This document shows positions 1 through 13,176 of a stretch of DNA of 64,000 bases, piece after piece; position 1 is the stretch's first letter, and every line of letters starts with the position of its first letter. Source of the DNA: Rallus limicola (lineage: Eukaryota; Chordata; Aves; Gruiformes; Rallidae); assembly GCA_022605955.1 (NCBI GenBank), contig JAKCOZ010000011.1, forward strand, positions 7,445,990 through 7,509,989, given 5' to 3'. The translations under genes were made by a program, and so were the position numbers. The notes beneath the pieces were generated by a model that worked only from the letters and a program-made list of their open reading frames with translations, was not told the DNA's origin and did no database searches.

Positions 1-2318
1 TATATCACTAATCCTGCAGCATGAGGTTTGAAACAGCTTCTTAGATGTTAATAACATTTGAAAAGTATTCTTATTATCCATATAACAGCATATCCTTTTT
101 TTTTAATCTATGGCATTTTGGGGTTTAATTGCACAGTACAGAAAAGCATATTTTTTTTTCTTGGTTATGAGTTCCCTTCCCTCCACCTTTCAGTTGTACA
201 TAAATCTAGCACATCTAAACCTTTTCCCTGGAAGATTTTACACCACCTTCCAACCCGAAACATGCAAGGGTTTCTCAGTAGTCCAAGAAGTGAAGCAATC
301 CATGTCTTTCACCCTCTTCCTTTAAGCAGATGCATACAACTGGATTCTGGGTGGTGATATTTACAATGGTGTCATTGTTATGCACGACAAAGAAGAGCAA
401 TTTGACAGAACTTGATATCCACTTGACATGTCTAAGAATGCATATGCCTAGTTTGTAGGTTTCGGATTCAGATCATTCAGAGTCAAAACCATACCCTTCC
501 ACACCAGTGTCAGGAAAATGAAACTGGAGCAAACACAAGAATAGCCGTATTGTACTGGAAATGTGCTGGACATGGAATCAGCTGCCCATGCATAACATCT
601 CACGTCATTCAAGATGTGATAGTGTTCCACCTGACCCTCAGAGGCCTTTACAACGCCAGACAGGTCTCATATATGTCCTGTGTCATATCTCTCTCTCTCA
701 TGTGCATGTCTCATATCCTAAAGTATATCAAATCACTTACAAGGAAGCCTCAGTGATCATCAGTTTGCCAACATATGGGGAGTATCTGCTCATTACAAAT
801 GATACCTAAGCTCACTCCTAACTTCCAGTTGTTCAACTAGGTCATCAAGCAGCCCTTGGACATTACCTTTTCAAATTAAACTTCTATTCGATGGTTTCAC
901 AGGTCATTAACAGCTCCTTGATCCAGCTGTAACAGAAAGCAATTAGACACTGTAGGAGGTTCAGAAACAGATTTGTCTCCTCAGGCATCTCATTTCTACT
1001 GACTGTTATGGGAGTTTTGACACCTAGTACACATGTAGACAAATACTTAATAAAGACCTAAATTTAAGTGTGCAAGAGGGCCACCTTCAGGACTCCGGCT
1101 ATAGGTGGGCCAACATCCCAATACACAGTCAAAAAATATGCATGAGGCAGACCTTGCCTTGAAAATTTTACAGTCACACTAAGCTCCTGCAAAATGTCCA
1201 GGATGTTGCCAGTTACTTTTATTTCATCACAAGAAACATTAACTATTTCAAACGTGCTAAGGGAAGGTGGTGAATCACAATGAAGATGGTAACCTCTAAT
1301 GTTTCTGATTCCTTAAAGAAATTACAGTCCTTTGCTACATCTTTAAAGTGATGAGGCACCAAAAGGGAGTGTTTAATCCCATGGATTTGAGGTCAAGCAT
1401 CCTGTTTTCCATCTTCTTAATGAAGTTCACAAGCTATTATATGTAAACCCATTCTGAGAGTTACCAGAGATAACTGGTATGAATCATACAAACTTTTAAG
1501 TTTTTCAGCCAGCCATAGTTTCAGGAAACAGATTTTGAGAAATACATGCTTAGTGTGTCCTAATTTGATTTGACTGTTCTTCAGTGTGTTTCATTCAACA
1601 GAGCAATCCCTGAGCTGTATTCACATCTAAAATGATGTCATTTATTTAGCTTTTCCATTAAGTTGTGCTAAGAGCTTTTTTCCTGAAACTGAGTGAGCAT
1701 CACATTGCTGAGAAAACAGCATTGACATTGAAGAGGATGGCAATTCAGTAGATGTGTTCCCAAATGAGATTGCAAGAGTCCAGATTGCAGATGTAAAAGC
1801 TCTCCTGTTCCCATCAAGGATCTCTTCAGTCATATATGCAAAGTGTGAGATCTTTAAGTCAGGAGAAAAGGCAGGAGTTGTGTTTATCAAGGACTCCAAC
1901 AACACTTAGCTTCACAGAACTGAAGTACAGAAGCTGACCATAACAGCAGATAACTAAACAAATACTTGCACCATCATGGACAGAGTGGTTTGATTGGGGT
2001 AGACATTGCTGTTGGATGATCACAGTGCAGCATTTCTCAGATCGCTGGACAGGACTTATCAAGGATGGCAAAGTATTATCATTCCTTTGAGCCCATTTTT
2101 CTCCCTTTCCTCCTCTTTTTCCTACTTTGCTATCATCCAGAAAAGTTTGTTTCTCACAAAAAAAAGTTTGTTTCTCACAAAGCTGCATGAAGAGCATAGG
2201 GTGAAGCATAGGGGGCAGGCTGTGTGTAAGCAGACTGGACATGCAGGGACATTCTCCCCAGATATAGAGGCAGAAATTGCTCCTTTCTCATCTCCTTTGG
2301 CTTTGCCTGTGCAGTCTT
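1..2318. other. Unique non-coding DNA, no gene recognised
   Basis: Only short open frames occur here (all under 130 codons). They overlap each other on both strands and show no recognisable domain. No CR1, LTR, tRNA or CpG-rich promoter-like segment is visible. The one internal repeat is a 20-bp duplication at 2141-2181, listed separately. It could be intergenic or intronic; the sequence does not decide. Confidence 0.6.
2141..2181. repeat. 20-bp tandem duplication
   Basis: The 20-mer AAAAGTTTGTTTCTCACAAA occurs at 2141-2160 and again at 2162-2181, with one extra A between the copies (period 21). The copies are identical, which suggests a fairly recent slippage or duplication event. No function is evident. 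Confidence 0.9.
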
Positions 2319-2902
2319 TATCATGGTTTTGCCCCAGCTGAGATCTGGGCACCACACAGCCACTTGTTCTTTAAGGAGGGGACTGGGGGGGAATTGAAGG
2401 ATGGGGAAAAGGAGGGAGAAGAAAACCCAAGGAACCAAAACCTCACAGGTTGAGATAAGGATAGTTTACTGGGATAGCAGAAAGATATAATAAATTTAAC
2501 AGGACTTTATAGCAAAATATATGATACTGGTGATACACAATGCAGTTTCTTAGCAAACCATACAACTCAGGCTGTACAGCTCAGAGCTGTCTCAAATCCA
2601 GACCATCCCCAAACTGCATGTCCTGGAGCTGCCTGCTCCTTCCCCCACCAGCCCCCCTTTATGCTGAGCATTATTTAATTGGCATAGAATACACCCTTTG
2701 GCTAATTCAGGTCACCTGTCCTGGCTGTGTCCCTTCTCTTCTCCTTTGCAGGGAGATATGAACAACTGAAAAGTCCTTGATTGCTTGGCAACAACTAGAA
2801 ACATCAGGATGTTATCAGCACTGTTCTCATTCTGACTCCAAAACACAGCATTCCATCAGCTGCTAGAAAGAAAGTAACTCTATCCTAGCCAAAACCAAGA
2901 CA
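2319..2902 (-). mobile_element. Solo LTR, ERVL-like avian endogenous retrovirus
   Basis: Read on the minus strand, the element opens with TGTCTTGGTTTTGGCTAGGA, runs through a CATAAAGG TATA-like box (plus positions 2657-2664) and a segment reading TATCCTTATCTCAACC, and closes with a CAGCTGGGGCAAAACC-like end. This order matches an ERVL-type LTR family that is widespread in birds (established knowledge, recalled without a search). Length is about 584 bp. There are no flanking internal retroviral genes, so it is a solo LTR left by recombination. No convincing 5-bp target duplication remains and no clean AATAAA is seen on the element strand, so it is an old, degraded copy. Its limits are judged from similarity and may be off by several bases. 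Confidence 0.75.
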
Positions 2903-5900
2903 GAAAAGAAATCTGTCAGGAGAGAGATGCCTAGTGATTTCTGCATTGACAATGCCCAAGACTAGCTGTTCAAGGTGTTTGGGGGACAGTCTGCAGAGGT
3001 GCAAGGATCAGGCACAAGATCTGGAGAGGAAAAGTTGGTAAGGGACAAACCAGTTGAGATGCAAAATACTCTGTGGAGAAATATAGGCTGTATTGACTAT
3101 TACACCTTATGGATTTTATCAGTACTGAGAAAGTGAGGGTTTAAGCCTATAAAATAAAAGAATATTCCAGTTCTGAAAAACTCTGAGGACTACAGTCTTA
3201 ATGGATGTATCCCATCAGCATAAAACAATTTCCCATATCTAAGTTTAGTTGCTTGGGTCAGATCTACTGTCAGTGAGGAGGCGAGATGAGCTCAACAGCT
3301 CCAGAGGGTCATTCATTTCAGACACCTACCTGGGGAGAACTAAGTAAGCCACTGCAGATGTCACAGGTTGTATCTATTCCTCTTCATGGACTGTAACACA
3401 GTCTGAGGGGCTACTTCAGACCTTAGTTGCTAAATTCAAACATCTCAGGGAATCCCACTTAAATTAACCTTACAAGAAATTCTCAGTTGTTTAATCAAAG
3501 TATAAGGCACTCTAAGTTAAATTCCTGACTACTAAACAACACAGTTTATACTGGTTTTATGTTGATTTTTTCCCTCCAAAGTGTACTTGCAAACTAGCAG
3601 GCTCAAAAACAACCTCAGACATAAAAGAGCATTAAATGTTGCAGTATGAACATTATTTAATGCTGCAATATTCATCAGCTGAAGAACTTCTGACTTTCAG
3701 AAACAAAGCTTTAAGTAGGTCACTTCCCGTTCTGCAGCAATCTTCCCTTGATTGTAGAGCACTTAATTTTGTTTAACAGGTCACTATTTCAAATAACTTC
3801 TGCAATACAATATTTTATAAAGATTCTTTGGAAAGAAATTCAATAGTCATCTTTCCAGAGCACTCATGTATATCGGACGGCTTCTTTCTACTTTAAAATT
3901 CCATATCAGTTAAGTGTTCCCCCTTTCTACTCTCACCAGGGTTTCTAATAGCTATTTTGATTTTCTTTCTGGCTGCTATCCTTCCCATCACAGTGTCATT
4001 TGCCCCATTAAGCAGTGTGGAATACTGAGATGGAATAACCTGGAAAATCCGGATCCCATATTTACTTCTGGGACCTTGCCTGGTTGTGAATCCAAACTTC
4101 ACTACACCTGATAATTTTACTGGTAGGTATTGCTCAAATATTCAGCACCTCCATCCTTAATTCCACTATCAAGTTGGTCTGCTGGAAAGTGTATGTGATC
4201 TGTCAGCCAGTGTTTTTCACGCCATCAACTTTCTGTAGTGTCTTGAGTCTTAGATTGCAATGCATCAAATAATTTACTCAAAAAAAAAAAGATGGATTAC
4301 ATCCACCATATGTGTTTCACCTGTAATATCAAAAGGGGCTACAGCTTTTATATGACATGATTAATGTCTCAAAATCATGGTGCTTATTGCTCAGCAGGTT
4401 CATTCCCACCCAATATTTATTTTTACAGTTCCCCGCTACTCATTCTACCCTACCAAAGACAAGCTAAAGAGCCTTTGATTTCCCAGGTGGTCTTAAACAT
4501 CCACCACACTATTTCCACTCAAACCTCTCCTGTCTCATTTTATAGGAGTATTTTTCTCCAACTTGTGTGTTGCACTATATATGGCACTTTGCAGAATTAG
4601 AACACAATCATTCTTTTCCTCAAAGAGCTTAAAATTCAGAGGTTTCATCTGGTGAGTCAGTGGAAGTGTTCTGTAGCCATATCTCCATCAGAAAGTTATG
4701 GCAAATTATAGAAGGCAAGCTGGTGATTCAAATAAAGACAGAGAGAACTGAAGCCATTTGCAAATGAAAAGTGTTCCCAGTTTTAGAAACCAACAGAACA
4801 TGAACATGAGATTAAAAAAGCACATAAGATAGCAGATGTATGGGGATCAGCGTTGGAGTGGTAGGCGAAGGGAATGAATTTCAGCTGGCATTCAGACTAA
4901 AATAACCTTCATCCCAGGAAGATGGGGATTATAGGAAGGGGGCAGACAGAAGTGAAAGGAGAGAGTGGAGAAGGGAGGCAAGGAAAAAAATAAATACATA
5001 AGCATTGGTCAAAAATTTTCATAAGCCAAAAGCCAGAAAACCAAATAAACTAAGGTAAAGCTTAACCTGTGCAGCACCCTTCACAACAGGCAGGTAATTT
5101 AAATCTGAGAATGACAGATGCAGAAACGTGGCAAAGATGCTGGAGGAGGAAGAGACAAATGGGCAAACCAGTGAAAAGGAGTTTTTCTGTTACTCTTGAA
5201 ATAGAATGGAGAAAATTAGTCACTGACAGGAAAAAAGAGAAGGTGGTAGCTGTGGTGGAAGGGAAAATATGGATCTCAAAATTACAAGGGCAAACTACAT
5301 AATTTGGAAGGGACCTGAGCATGTTGCACTGCAGTCCCCTCTTTTTCCTACATTCCAGCTCTGTTTCCCAGAGTCAAATGCATTCTATTGGCAAGATCCA
5401 CTGGTCTGTCTGCACCCAACCTCACAGGTAGTCACCGGCCTTAGGACATTGCTCAGGTTGGCTCTTTGTGGATTGTCCATGGTGTGGCTCTGTGGCTGGA
5501 ATACTAAAGCACACTCCCACCTTGCAGACATGTTACTGCCCAACTGCAAGACAAAGCTCTTAGGGACATGCAGACACATTATACCCTGGAGTATAGGCTC
5601 CCACCATGCGTGGCCGGTGTGGAAAGTACCAACAAGGAGCTTGGGTGCATCTGGGGCTCTGTCTTGTGAGCACCCATCAGCAAAATAATGTTGAAGCCAG
5701 ATGTCCAGCCCAGATCTCCAGGCAGAATTCAACAGCAATTCCAATTCCTTTTGTTTCAATGTGTTCATGAGGGTCCCCCTGCTCTTTTTTCTATATAAAA
5801 TACTGTGCCTCTTCCTTTTTCAGATGCATTCTTTCAGACAAATAAAGACTATAAGTAAACAACAGGAAAACAGTCAAGTATGTTCCTGAATAGCAAAGAG

Positions 5901-8127
5901 CAGCTTTGCCAGTTCTAATTACATTTTGTCTATAAACTTGTTTTCCTTTATTGCTGGATCCTGCCATTCTTTGTTAAGGAACTGCAGTGATGTGAGAGTT
6001 TGTGAGCCATTAGCACACTGCAAAGAGGAAGATTTTTGTTTCCCAGTGCTTTGCAAACAGGTAAGCAGAGAAAGCAATAGATCTGTGTCTAAGGAGCATG
6101 GTGAGAGCTATGGTTACAAAGAGATACCAGTAGGTAATAGATATTTCTCATGTTTATACAGGAACCCACAGTGACTTACTTTACACATTACAAATAGGAT
6201 GCCTTTTTTTCCACCCCACAGTGATGACTGAATGGTGCATTGCACTTCTCAGTAAAGATTAATTCGGTGAACAAAAGCATAATTATCTCTAGACTCCACA
6301 CTCTTGATATCTACTGTGAGCTGCTGAAGACACCACTATAGCCAGAAGAACCATGGATCCCATGCATCACCTCTGTTGAATTAATATCTTTTCCTTCCTA
6401 GTGCTCTTTCCTAGCACCCATCTACTCCATGCTGAACTGTCATTATATGAAGGACATCTTCTTGGTGCCCTGTGATTGTTCTGCGGACAGCAGTGATTTT
6501 TAACAAGCTGGGTTCAGCAGCCTGGTGTGACTCCTAGGCTGTAAGGGCTATAGACTGCGACTAAAACAGAGGTTTGGTTCAGCCAGGCACCAGTGCTTGG
6601 TTTTGTTGCTTTTATCCATTTTTACAGGTCATTGGATCTGACCTGCAGGCCCCAGTGCAACTCTGGATACAACATTTCTGTTACTGACATCCCTGACTAA
6701 GGAGGAAATTGGTAACACTGGCAGTGCGTCTCTTCCTCATTGGAAGTAAAACCTTCACCATACCCATCTAGTGCAAGGAAAAAATAATCTGAAGATACAT
6801 GGAAGATAAAATTAATGAAGATGCATGGAGGAGTTTAAAAACAGTAAGAAATTCTGCATCCCTTTGGAATTTATTTTTATTTTGGTTTGTGGCTAGGATT
6901 AGACTAGCAGTTCGAATTCAAGAATCAGTTCCCCATTACAGTGGAGTCTACATAACCTCTGCATTGGTCCTGCGGTGAATTTTCAGTCTGCTAGAAGAAG
7001 GAGGTTGAATCTATCCAGTTTGTTGACTAGCTATCTCAATTTATTCTGGTCTTTGTTTGTTTAACATAAAAGCTAGGAATTCTGTTTTGATGACAAACAG
7101 CTTTCACATGGTTTCCTTCCTAATGGGTCCATTTAAATACGCTAGCATTGCTTCATTAAGCAACAGGAAGGATATGCCTTGTTCTGCAGAAGTGCCCTCC
7201 AAAGAAAGGAGCCCTTGATAGCTCACTGAGCAGGCAAATTGACATTGTTGTATCTGCAGATCAGCAAAGGGAAGCTCAGCTTCCCCATGTGAGCTCAGCC
7301 AGGGAGTTCTGCAAAGGCCAGGAGGACGTCCTGTCTTTTCTGAATTTCCTGGAAGGAATTAAAAACAGATTAACCTTTTGCTGACATGGAGAGCTGCCTT
7401 TACTGAAGTTCTTCCTTTCACTCTTGTCATCAAGTTGTTCGCTCGTCCTGAGCAAAACATGCAACAGAATTCTTCACTCAGAACAGCAATCCAAAGCGGA
7501 CAGTTCCACTTCACAAGGGTAGTGCTATACCTAATAGATGGGTAAAGCTCTGCTGCACAGGAGAGACTTCACAGGGACAATGCAAGAATTTAAGATCATT
7601 GAATCGTGTTCCAAACTAAGGGATGCTCATGCAAACTGCTGTCCAGAGCATATGTCAAAATAGATGCCACAAGAAATGGATTTCCAAGCCCAAATACCAC
7701 ATTGCACACAGAGTCCTCCCCATGGAGGAAACAGAAGCTAAAGAGTGGCAAATATTCACAATATTCTTTTCAATAAAATGCACAATGAAGACCCGCATCA
7801 ACAATCATGAAGAGCTGAGAACACGATGCACATAGATCCATCTTGCCCACCTCAAGCAGGCAGAGAGAGAGAAAAAAACTAGTCGAAGCAGAGACTGCTG
7901 ACTGCAGACTCAGCTGGGGTTTTTTAGCCATAAATTCCAAAAAGCAGACAACTTTCATTACAGCTCTGGTTAAAAAATGGCTAAAAAAATTGATTAAATG
8001 CTTTGTATCAAAGAAAAACATGGAACTCTTTTCCTTCTTGACAGCTGCCCTAATTCCAGAAGTGCTAAAGACTGTCCACTTTTTCCAAAATGCTGATATT
8101 CCAGTGCTGATGGTCAGATTTTTTTTT
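2903..8127. other. Unique non-coding DNA, no gene recognised
   Basis: This 5.2-kb stretch holds no recognisable gene or transposon. The longest frames (139 codons plus at 5269-5688, 127 codons minus at 5385-5768) overlap on opposite strands and have no domain or signal features, so they are treated as chance. A faint CR1-like phrase (AATTTGGAAGGGACCTGAGC) near 5298 is too short to call. A purine-rich patch lies at about 4920-5000. A 7-bp inverted repeat with nuclear-receptor-like half sites at 6625-6645 is listed in the findings. Confidence 0.55.
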
Positions 8128-8425
8128 GTCAGCCTCCTGAGACAAAGTGGAGAAAAAGGTGCTGACCATTTTTCCCCTGGGATCCAATGATAGAACACAT
8201 GGGAATAGTTCAAAGCTTCACCAGGGAGCTTCAGACTGGGCTTTTGGAAGCATTTCTTTACTGAGAGAGTAGTCACACACTGGAACAGGCTTCCTAGAGA
8301 AAAGGCGGATGCTCCAAGCCTGCCACTACCATTTATGGTCAGCCCTAAAATGGTCAGACAGTGGGAACAGATGTTTGCGTTATGTCCCTCCCAACTAAAA
8401 TAGTCAAATTCTACTCTACTCTATG
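8128..8425 (+). mobile_element. CR1 LINE, 3' fragment
   Basis: CR1 retrotransposon tail in plus orientation. Diagnostic phrases are GGGATCCAATGATAG near 8180, GCATTTCTTTACTGAGAGAG near 8249, and GGAACAGGCTTCCTAGAG near 8282. It ends at 8425 in ATTCTACTCTACTCTA, the tail type of this subfamily. It shares its layout with the copy at 28523-28901. Compared with that copy it lacks about 50 bp after the phrase CCAAGCCTGCC (near 8320), an internal deletion. It is 5'-truncated and cannot code for anything. A 168-codon minus-strand frame (7770-8276) runs partly antisense through it and is not a gene. Confidence 0.9.
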
Positions 8426-8897
8426 TGGGTCAGATGAACTAATTTTGAAGATGCTGCTTTTTATCCCTCCTATAACTTATCTCCTTTCAGCTCTTCTTTT
8501 CTATGCAGGCTTTTCCAATTGTCAGGAAACAAGAGCATCCTGCCATATGCTAGCACTTGCTGTCAGAGAATTCAAGGATTTCAGAACTTCTGAGACTGAA
8601 AAATGCTTGTAGGAGCTTGACAAAGGCAAGGAAATGGAACCTCAGAGCAGCCAAGTGACTACCTATGTATGGGAGGAAAGCACAGGGGGATAGCTACTCT
8701 TGAGTATTCAAATCATCAGCAAGCAACACATGCAAGCAGATGCGTATCAGCCTTTTGGTTACTGGTGCAGCTGGCTTCAAAGCATAACTGAAGTTAGCAA
8801 ATGTTTAAACACATTGACTGTCCAAAAGGACTCTCTGTGAGACCCTGCACTTTGGTTACATAAGACCATCCAGAGCAGGAGAAAGCGTCACATCAAT
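8426..8897. other. Spacer between two CR1 copies
   Basis: About 470 bp of unique sequence between oppositely oriented CR1 fragments. Nothing recognisable is seen in it. Confidence 0.6.
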
Positions 8898-9206
8898 ACA
8901 GAATCACAGAATCACAAGGTGGGAAAAGACCTTTCAGATCATCGATTCCAACTGTTCCCATCCTATGCTAAACCATATCCCTAAGTACTTCATCTACCCA
9001 TCTTTTAAGCACACCCAGGGATGGGGACTCAACCCCCTCCCTGGGCAGCCTGTTCCAGGTCCTGACACCTCTTTTAGTGAGATTTCTTTTCCTAACATCT
9101 AATCTGAACCTGCTTTGGTGCAGCTTTGTGCCATTTCTCCTTGTTCCATCACCTGTCACTTGGCTGAAGAAACCATCGCCCACCTCTGTACAATCACCTG
9201 ACAGGT
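8898..9206 (-). mobile_element. CR1 LINE, 3' fragment
   Basis: CR1 tail on the minus strand. On the plus strand it begins with ACAGAATCACAGAATCACAA (the reversed 3' tail repeats), followed by GTGGGAAAAGACCTTTCAGATCAT and, further in, CTCCCTGGGCAGCCTGTTCC. It continues to about ACAATCACCTGACAGGTAAT near 9205. It is 5'-truncated with no complete coding content. An 83-codon minus frame at 8968-9219 is the element's untranslated 3' region read by chance. Confidence 0.9.
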
Positions 9207-12090
9207 AATTGAAGCTCAAATACAGCTCAAGTGAAACGTAAATATGTATCGCTGGATATCAAAATATGGATGCAACGTTACTCAAAGATGCCTGAAAATG
9301 CTTTTTAGCTTTCAGCTAGGAAAAGTTTACCAGTTTATGCACTATTTTGGTATGGGTCAAGATGAAAAAATATCAACAAGTGCATTAATGCCTATGAGCA
9401 AGGCAATCAGAGAGGAAATAAATGGACAAACACTTTAGCTGCAATACAAGCATTAATATGAAAGCAGCAGCGTATTCAGCTAAAGGTCTTCTTGACTTCA
9501 GCTTTCTGAAAGGACAGGGGCGTCTGTTAACAGCCTGAGAAGAATGCATCTCACTTCAAATGGAGATGTAGTTTCACCTTCAGTATTGCTACTTGACTGT
9601 GTTTTCTGTGAAAGGTAGTAGAGAAGTGAATTATGTGGCAGTGCTAGGGATGGCACTTTACGTTTTAAACATGCAAGCAGAAAAATAATGTCTTTTGTTG
9701 ATAACACGAACACTTAAAGGGTGTTTGCATTTCAAAGGTAATACAGCTTGGAGAAAGAAAAATCTTAGCTTAAATATTCATTGCAAGGTTAGCATTTCTC
9801 TAATACTCTTTCTAATAGTAGCTTCATTAATTTAAGTCGGTAGGATGTTAGTGCAAAGCATCTTTTGCTAACAGTTGACTCACAGATAAGTTGATTCTGT
9901 ATTTGCAAAATGCCATACGCTGTGCAGAAAGCAGTTTTTATTTGTATTTTTATATCCTACTTCTGTTCCTTTATTGTCATTGCTAGTAATGTTCTCTTCA
10001 TCTTCTGTACATTCCCTCCACTGATACTTTATAAGCATCTGGTGTTTCTTCAAAACAAATTTATCCTTAATACTTAATAACATTAAGTATTTGACCTGTA
10101 TTTGACCTTCAGATACAACACATTCTGGCTTTAAAAAGAGAAAAACACCGCTGCTTATATCATCCCCTACTGCCTGCTCCTCTCACTTTTACTTGCCCAT
10201 CACAATAGCATTGTATCCTTATGGTATACACATCCTTAAAATATTTTAATATTTTAATTATTTTTTTTTAAATTTTCCTCCCCACTATTATTTCTTATGT
10301 AATCTCCTTACTGAGGCACCCTCACCCAACTTCTCCCTTCACAGCATAGCTTCTGCTTGACATGGAGGATGTTGAAATCAGCCCTAGTCCCAGGAATCGC
10401 AGCAATAATACACAGGGAAAGCAAGCAAGACTGGAGGTGTGTGTAACCACAAAGACTCCTTAAGCATGGCTGGACCACGCCAAACCAAACTCCTCTTTAG
10501 CTTAGTGTGTATTCAGAGAGGGGGATCAGAAAGCAAGTGTAAAATAAGTCACCCATCACAGCCCTGATGTTTCCAGCAAGTTGCAGTTTAGGGCATTTCA
10601 AAGTTAGGTGTTACTGCTAAACACACTTAATAGCCTTTTTATGGACATTTTTTCCACCATTAATTCCTCTGATTACTTTTTTGAGACTACATATATCTTC
10701 ACTCTCCACAACACCTCACTATTCTAAGTCCCACTCTTACTCATTGTGAAGCAATGATGAAACTTCACCCAGATGGACCAAGATGTTCAGAAAAGATGCT
10801 TCTGTTGCTGTACATACTTACATCAAGAAAGTGTTTATATTCCTAATAAGACCTCCTATTTCTACTCTATCCTAGGTTTTTTCAAAATGGTCTAAAAAAA
10901 ATCTGGTAAATACTTCATAAAAATGTCTGGTGGGACTCTAGCACGTCAGACTGGCCAGGCAGATGTGCAGATTTTTTGTGCTTTTTACTTTTACCTACAC
11001 GTAATAGTAAAATTTCACTGTAAAGTTTGAGTTAATACAAAAAACAACATGTGGTCTGATGCAGTTATGAGGAAAAACCTATTGTATTATGGTAGCTAAT
11101 AATCCATTTTATGCTGTAATGGGGAGCAGTAACTAATTAAGTTGAAGCAATACAACTGCTTAGAGATCCATGCCTGTGTCTTAAGCCAAAATTTCATCCT
11201 GGAAGGATCCAATCTGCTTTCCATCAGCAGACAATCTTTCAGTGCAGATACTTGTGTTGCAGAAGGATCAGTCTGCAGCATCTAGCATAATTCAATTTGT
11301 CAGGCTCCCACAGGGATAACCAGGACACAGTCCAGCTCTGCTGATCCTGAGATCTATTGAATTAAATCAGTAGGAGGGGCTGACCGAAAAGCTTGTTGTG
11401 AAATTGTGTAGGCTAATTATGTAAAAGATCTCACTACTTCTATATGGAATTGATTTCATGTGCTTAGGTACCTTCCAAGCTTATTCAGGTCTTTCCAACA
11501 GTGCCGCCATCATAAATTCACAGAAATATATATCCCCACCCTTACAGCAATGGTATCATTTCTCATACTAGAAAAAACAACAACTTTAAATCAGGAGGGT
11601 ATAGCTGCACTGACAGAAAATATGGATATATATGTGCATTACTACACTTCCCCATGGGAGTAGCATGTCTGAGACATGGAAAGACTTCAGTAACCATGTC
11701 TATATTCATATTTTTAAGCAGTAATGTTACTGACATAACGGCCAGCATGACAGGGGAAACTCAGCATTGTGTTTAGTCTATTACAGAAAACAAATAAACT
11801 AACACAGCCTCAGGTATTCTACAGTTCTTAATGGTCAGAGTGAAACATATTGTAGTCCTGGTAGCTACTGTTAATAGGAGAGTGACACAGGCAACACAAA
11901 AGGGCAAGGATGTTGGTATTTGACCTGATGAATGAGAGGCCCATAGATCCCATGTTGTAGCCACATCTGCTCCCACGGCAGTTGTTAAGAGATGTCAGCT
12001 CCAGTGTGCCTGTAATGTGTTGTAACTTGGGTACAAATCCTTGTGCTTACCTGCCTACACTGTTACAGGGGTTTGCAACGTTACTCATAA
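9207..12090. other. Unique AT-rich non-coding DNA
   Basis: No gene or transposon is recognised in this 2.9-kb stretch. It includes an AT-rich patch at about 10236-10275 (AATATTTTAATATTTTAATT followed by a T run). All open frames are 83 codons or shorter and have no recognisable features. Confidence 0.55.
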
Positions 12091-12757
12091 GATCGCAGAA
12101 TCACAGATTGGTTGAGGTTGGATGGGACCTCCAGAGGTCTCTGGTCCAACCCAGGACATCTAGAGAGAGAATTGCCCCGAACCATGTCCAGATGAGTTCT
12201 CAGTATGTCCACAACCTGTCTGTGCAGTCTGTGCCAGTGCTCAGTCACACTCACATTAAAAATGTTCTGACATTCAGACAGTACCTTCTGTGTTTCCGTG
12301 AGGGCCCACTGCCTCTCGCTCTGTCACTGGTCACCACTGAAAAAGAGCCAGGCTCCATCTTCTTTTCACCCTCCCTTCAGCTGTTTCCATATACTCATGA
12401 GATCACCCTGAGCCTTTACTTCTCCAGGCCAAGTGGTCCCAGCTCTCTCGACATTTCCTCATAGGAGAGATGCTCCAGTGTCTTTATTATCTTCGTGGCT
12501 CTTCACTAACTCTCTCCATTATGTCTATATCTTTCTTGTGCTAAGGAACCCAGGACTGAACACAGCACTCCAGGTGTGGAATTGACACTGCTGAGTAAAG
12601 GGCAAGGATCACCTCCCTCATCCTGTTCGCAATACTTTGCCTAGTGCAGCCCAGTATACTGTTAGCCACCTTTGCTGCAAGGGCACACTGCTGGCTCATG
12701 ATCAACTTGGTATCCACCAGGATCCCCAGGTGCTCTTGTGCTAAAACTGCTTTCCAG
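12091..12757 (-). mobile_element. CR1 LINE, fragment with end of reverse-transcriptase ORF
   Basis: A 667-bp CR1 copy on the minus strand. The 3' end (plus 12091 onward) shows TTGAGGTTGGATGGGACCTC. The rest follows the CR1 untranslated tail and then the carboxy-terminal part of ORF2. Between about 12755 and 12541 the minus strand still reads the CR1 reverse-transcriptase end, with phrases such as [21 protein letters not shown] and [10 protein letters not shown]. The open frame continues upstream to 12867 into non-CR1 sequence, so that extension is fortuitous. The copy is 5'-truncated at the phrase GCTGCTTTCCAG-like near 12757. It shows many differences from typical CR1 and is moderately old. 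Confidence 0.92.
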
Positions 12758-13176
12758 AAATAAACATCATGGTGGTGTTTAAAGGAAAGAATATTTCTTG
12801 GAGGCAAGACTTTAGCACAGATAAAAGGCGACCTGATAGTTTTCACATTAAGACTATCTTGCATCATTCCTGAGTGGTGATGCTGAACATTTTGGAAAGG
12901 AATTACCTTTCTTCAGGTTTTAAGCTTATTGGTGTTTGTTGGACATTGGTAGAGATTACTCCACATCTGACTACCGGAAGGAGTAAAATAGTTTGGTATC
13001 ACTCTGCAGCATTTGATGCTGCCCCTTGGCAGTGACTAGAAACCAAACCAGATAGTCCTCAGGATTGATTTGGTGCAGCAGCTTTAAGTGTGGAACAGCT
13101 CCAAGACTAAAAGTCTTTGTGACATTTTTTGTTACCCAACAGTGAAAGCTACTTAATAGTGAAAGCTCTGCTCTGA
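12758..13176. other. Unique spacer
   Basis: About 420 bp with no recognisable gene or transposon. A 10-bp direct repeat AGTGAAAGCT occurs at 13141 and 13158. Nothing else stands out. Confidence 0.55.

Noticed and set aside
5269..5768. Overlapping 139-codon plus and 127-codon minus frames
   Set aside because: They oppose each other over the same DNA and neither shows a recognisable family or promoter.
6900..6930. AGTTCGAATTC resembling a tRNA B box
   Set aside because: No A box or cloverleaf-forming arms are found at the proper spacing.
7770..8276. 168-codon minus-strand frame, the longest in the window
   Set aside because: Its first part is antisense to a CR1 tail, a 115-codon plus frame overlaps it, and no domain, signal or splice context is seen.
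12758..12867. Extension of the CR1 reverse-transcriptase frame beyond the element
   Set aside because: The sequence upstream of about 12757 is not CR1; the frame is open there by chance.
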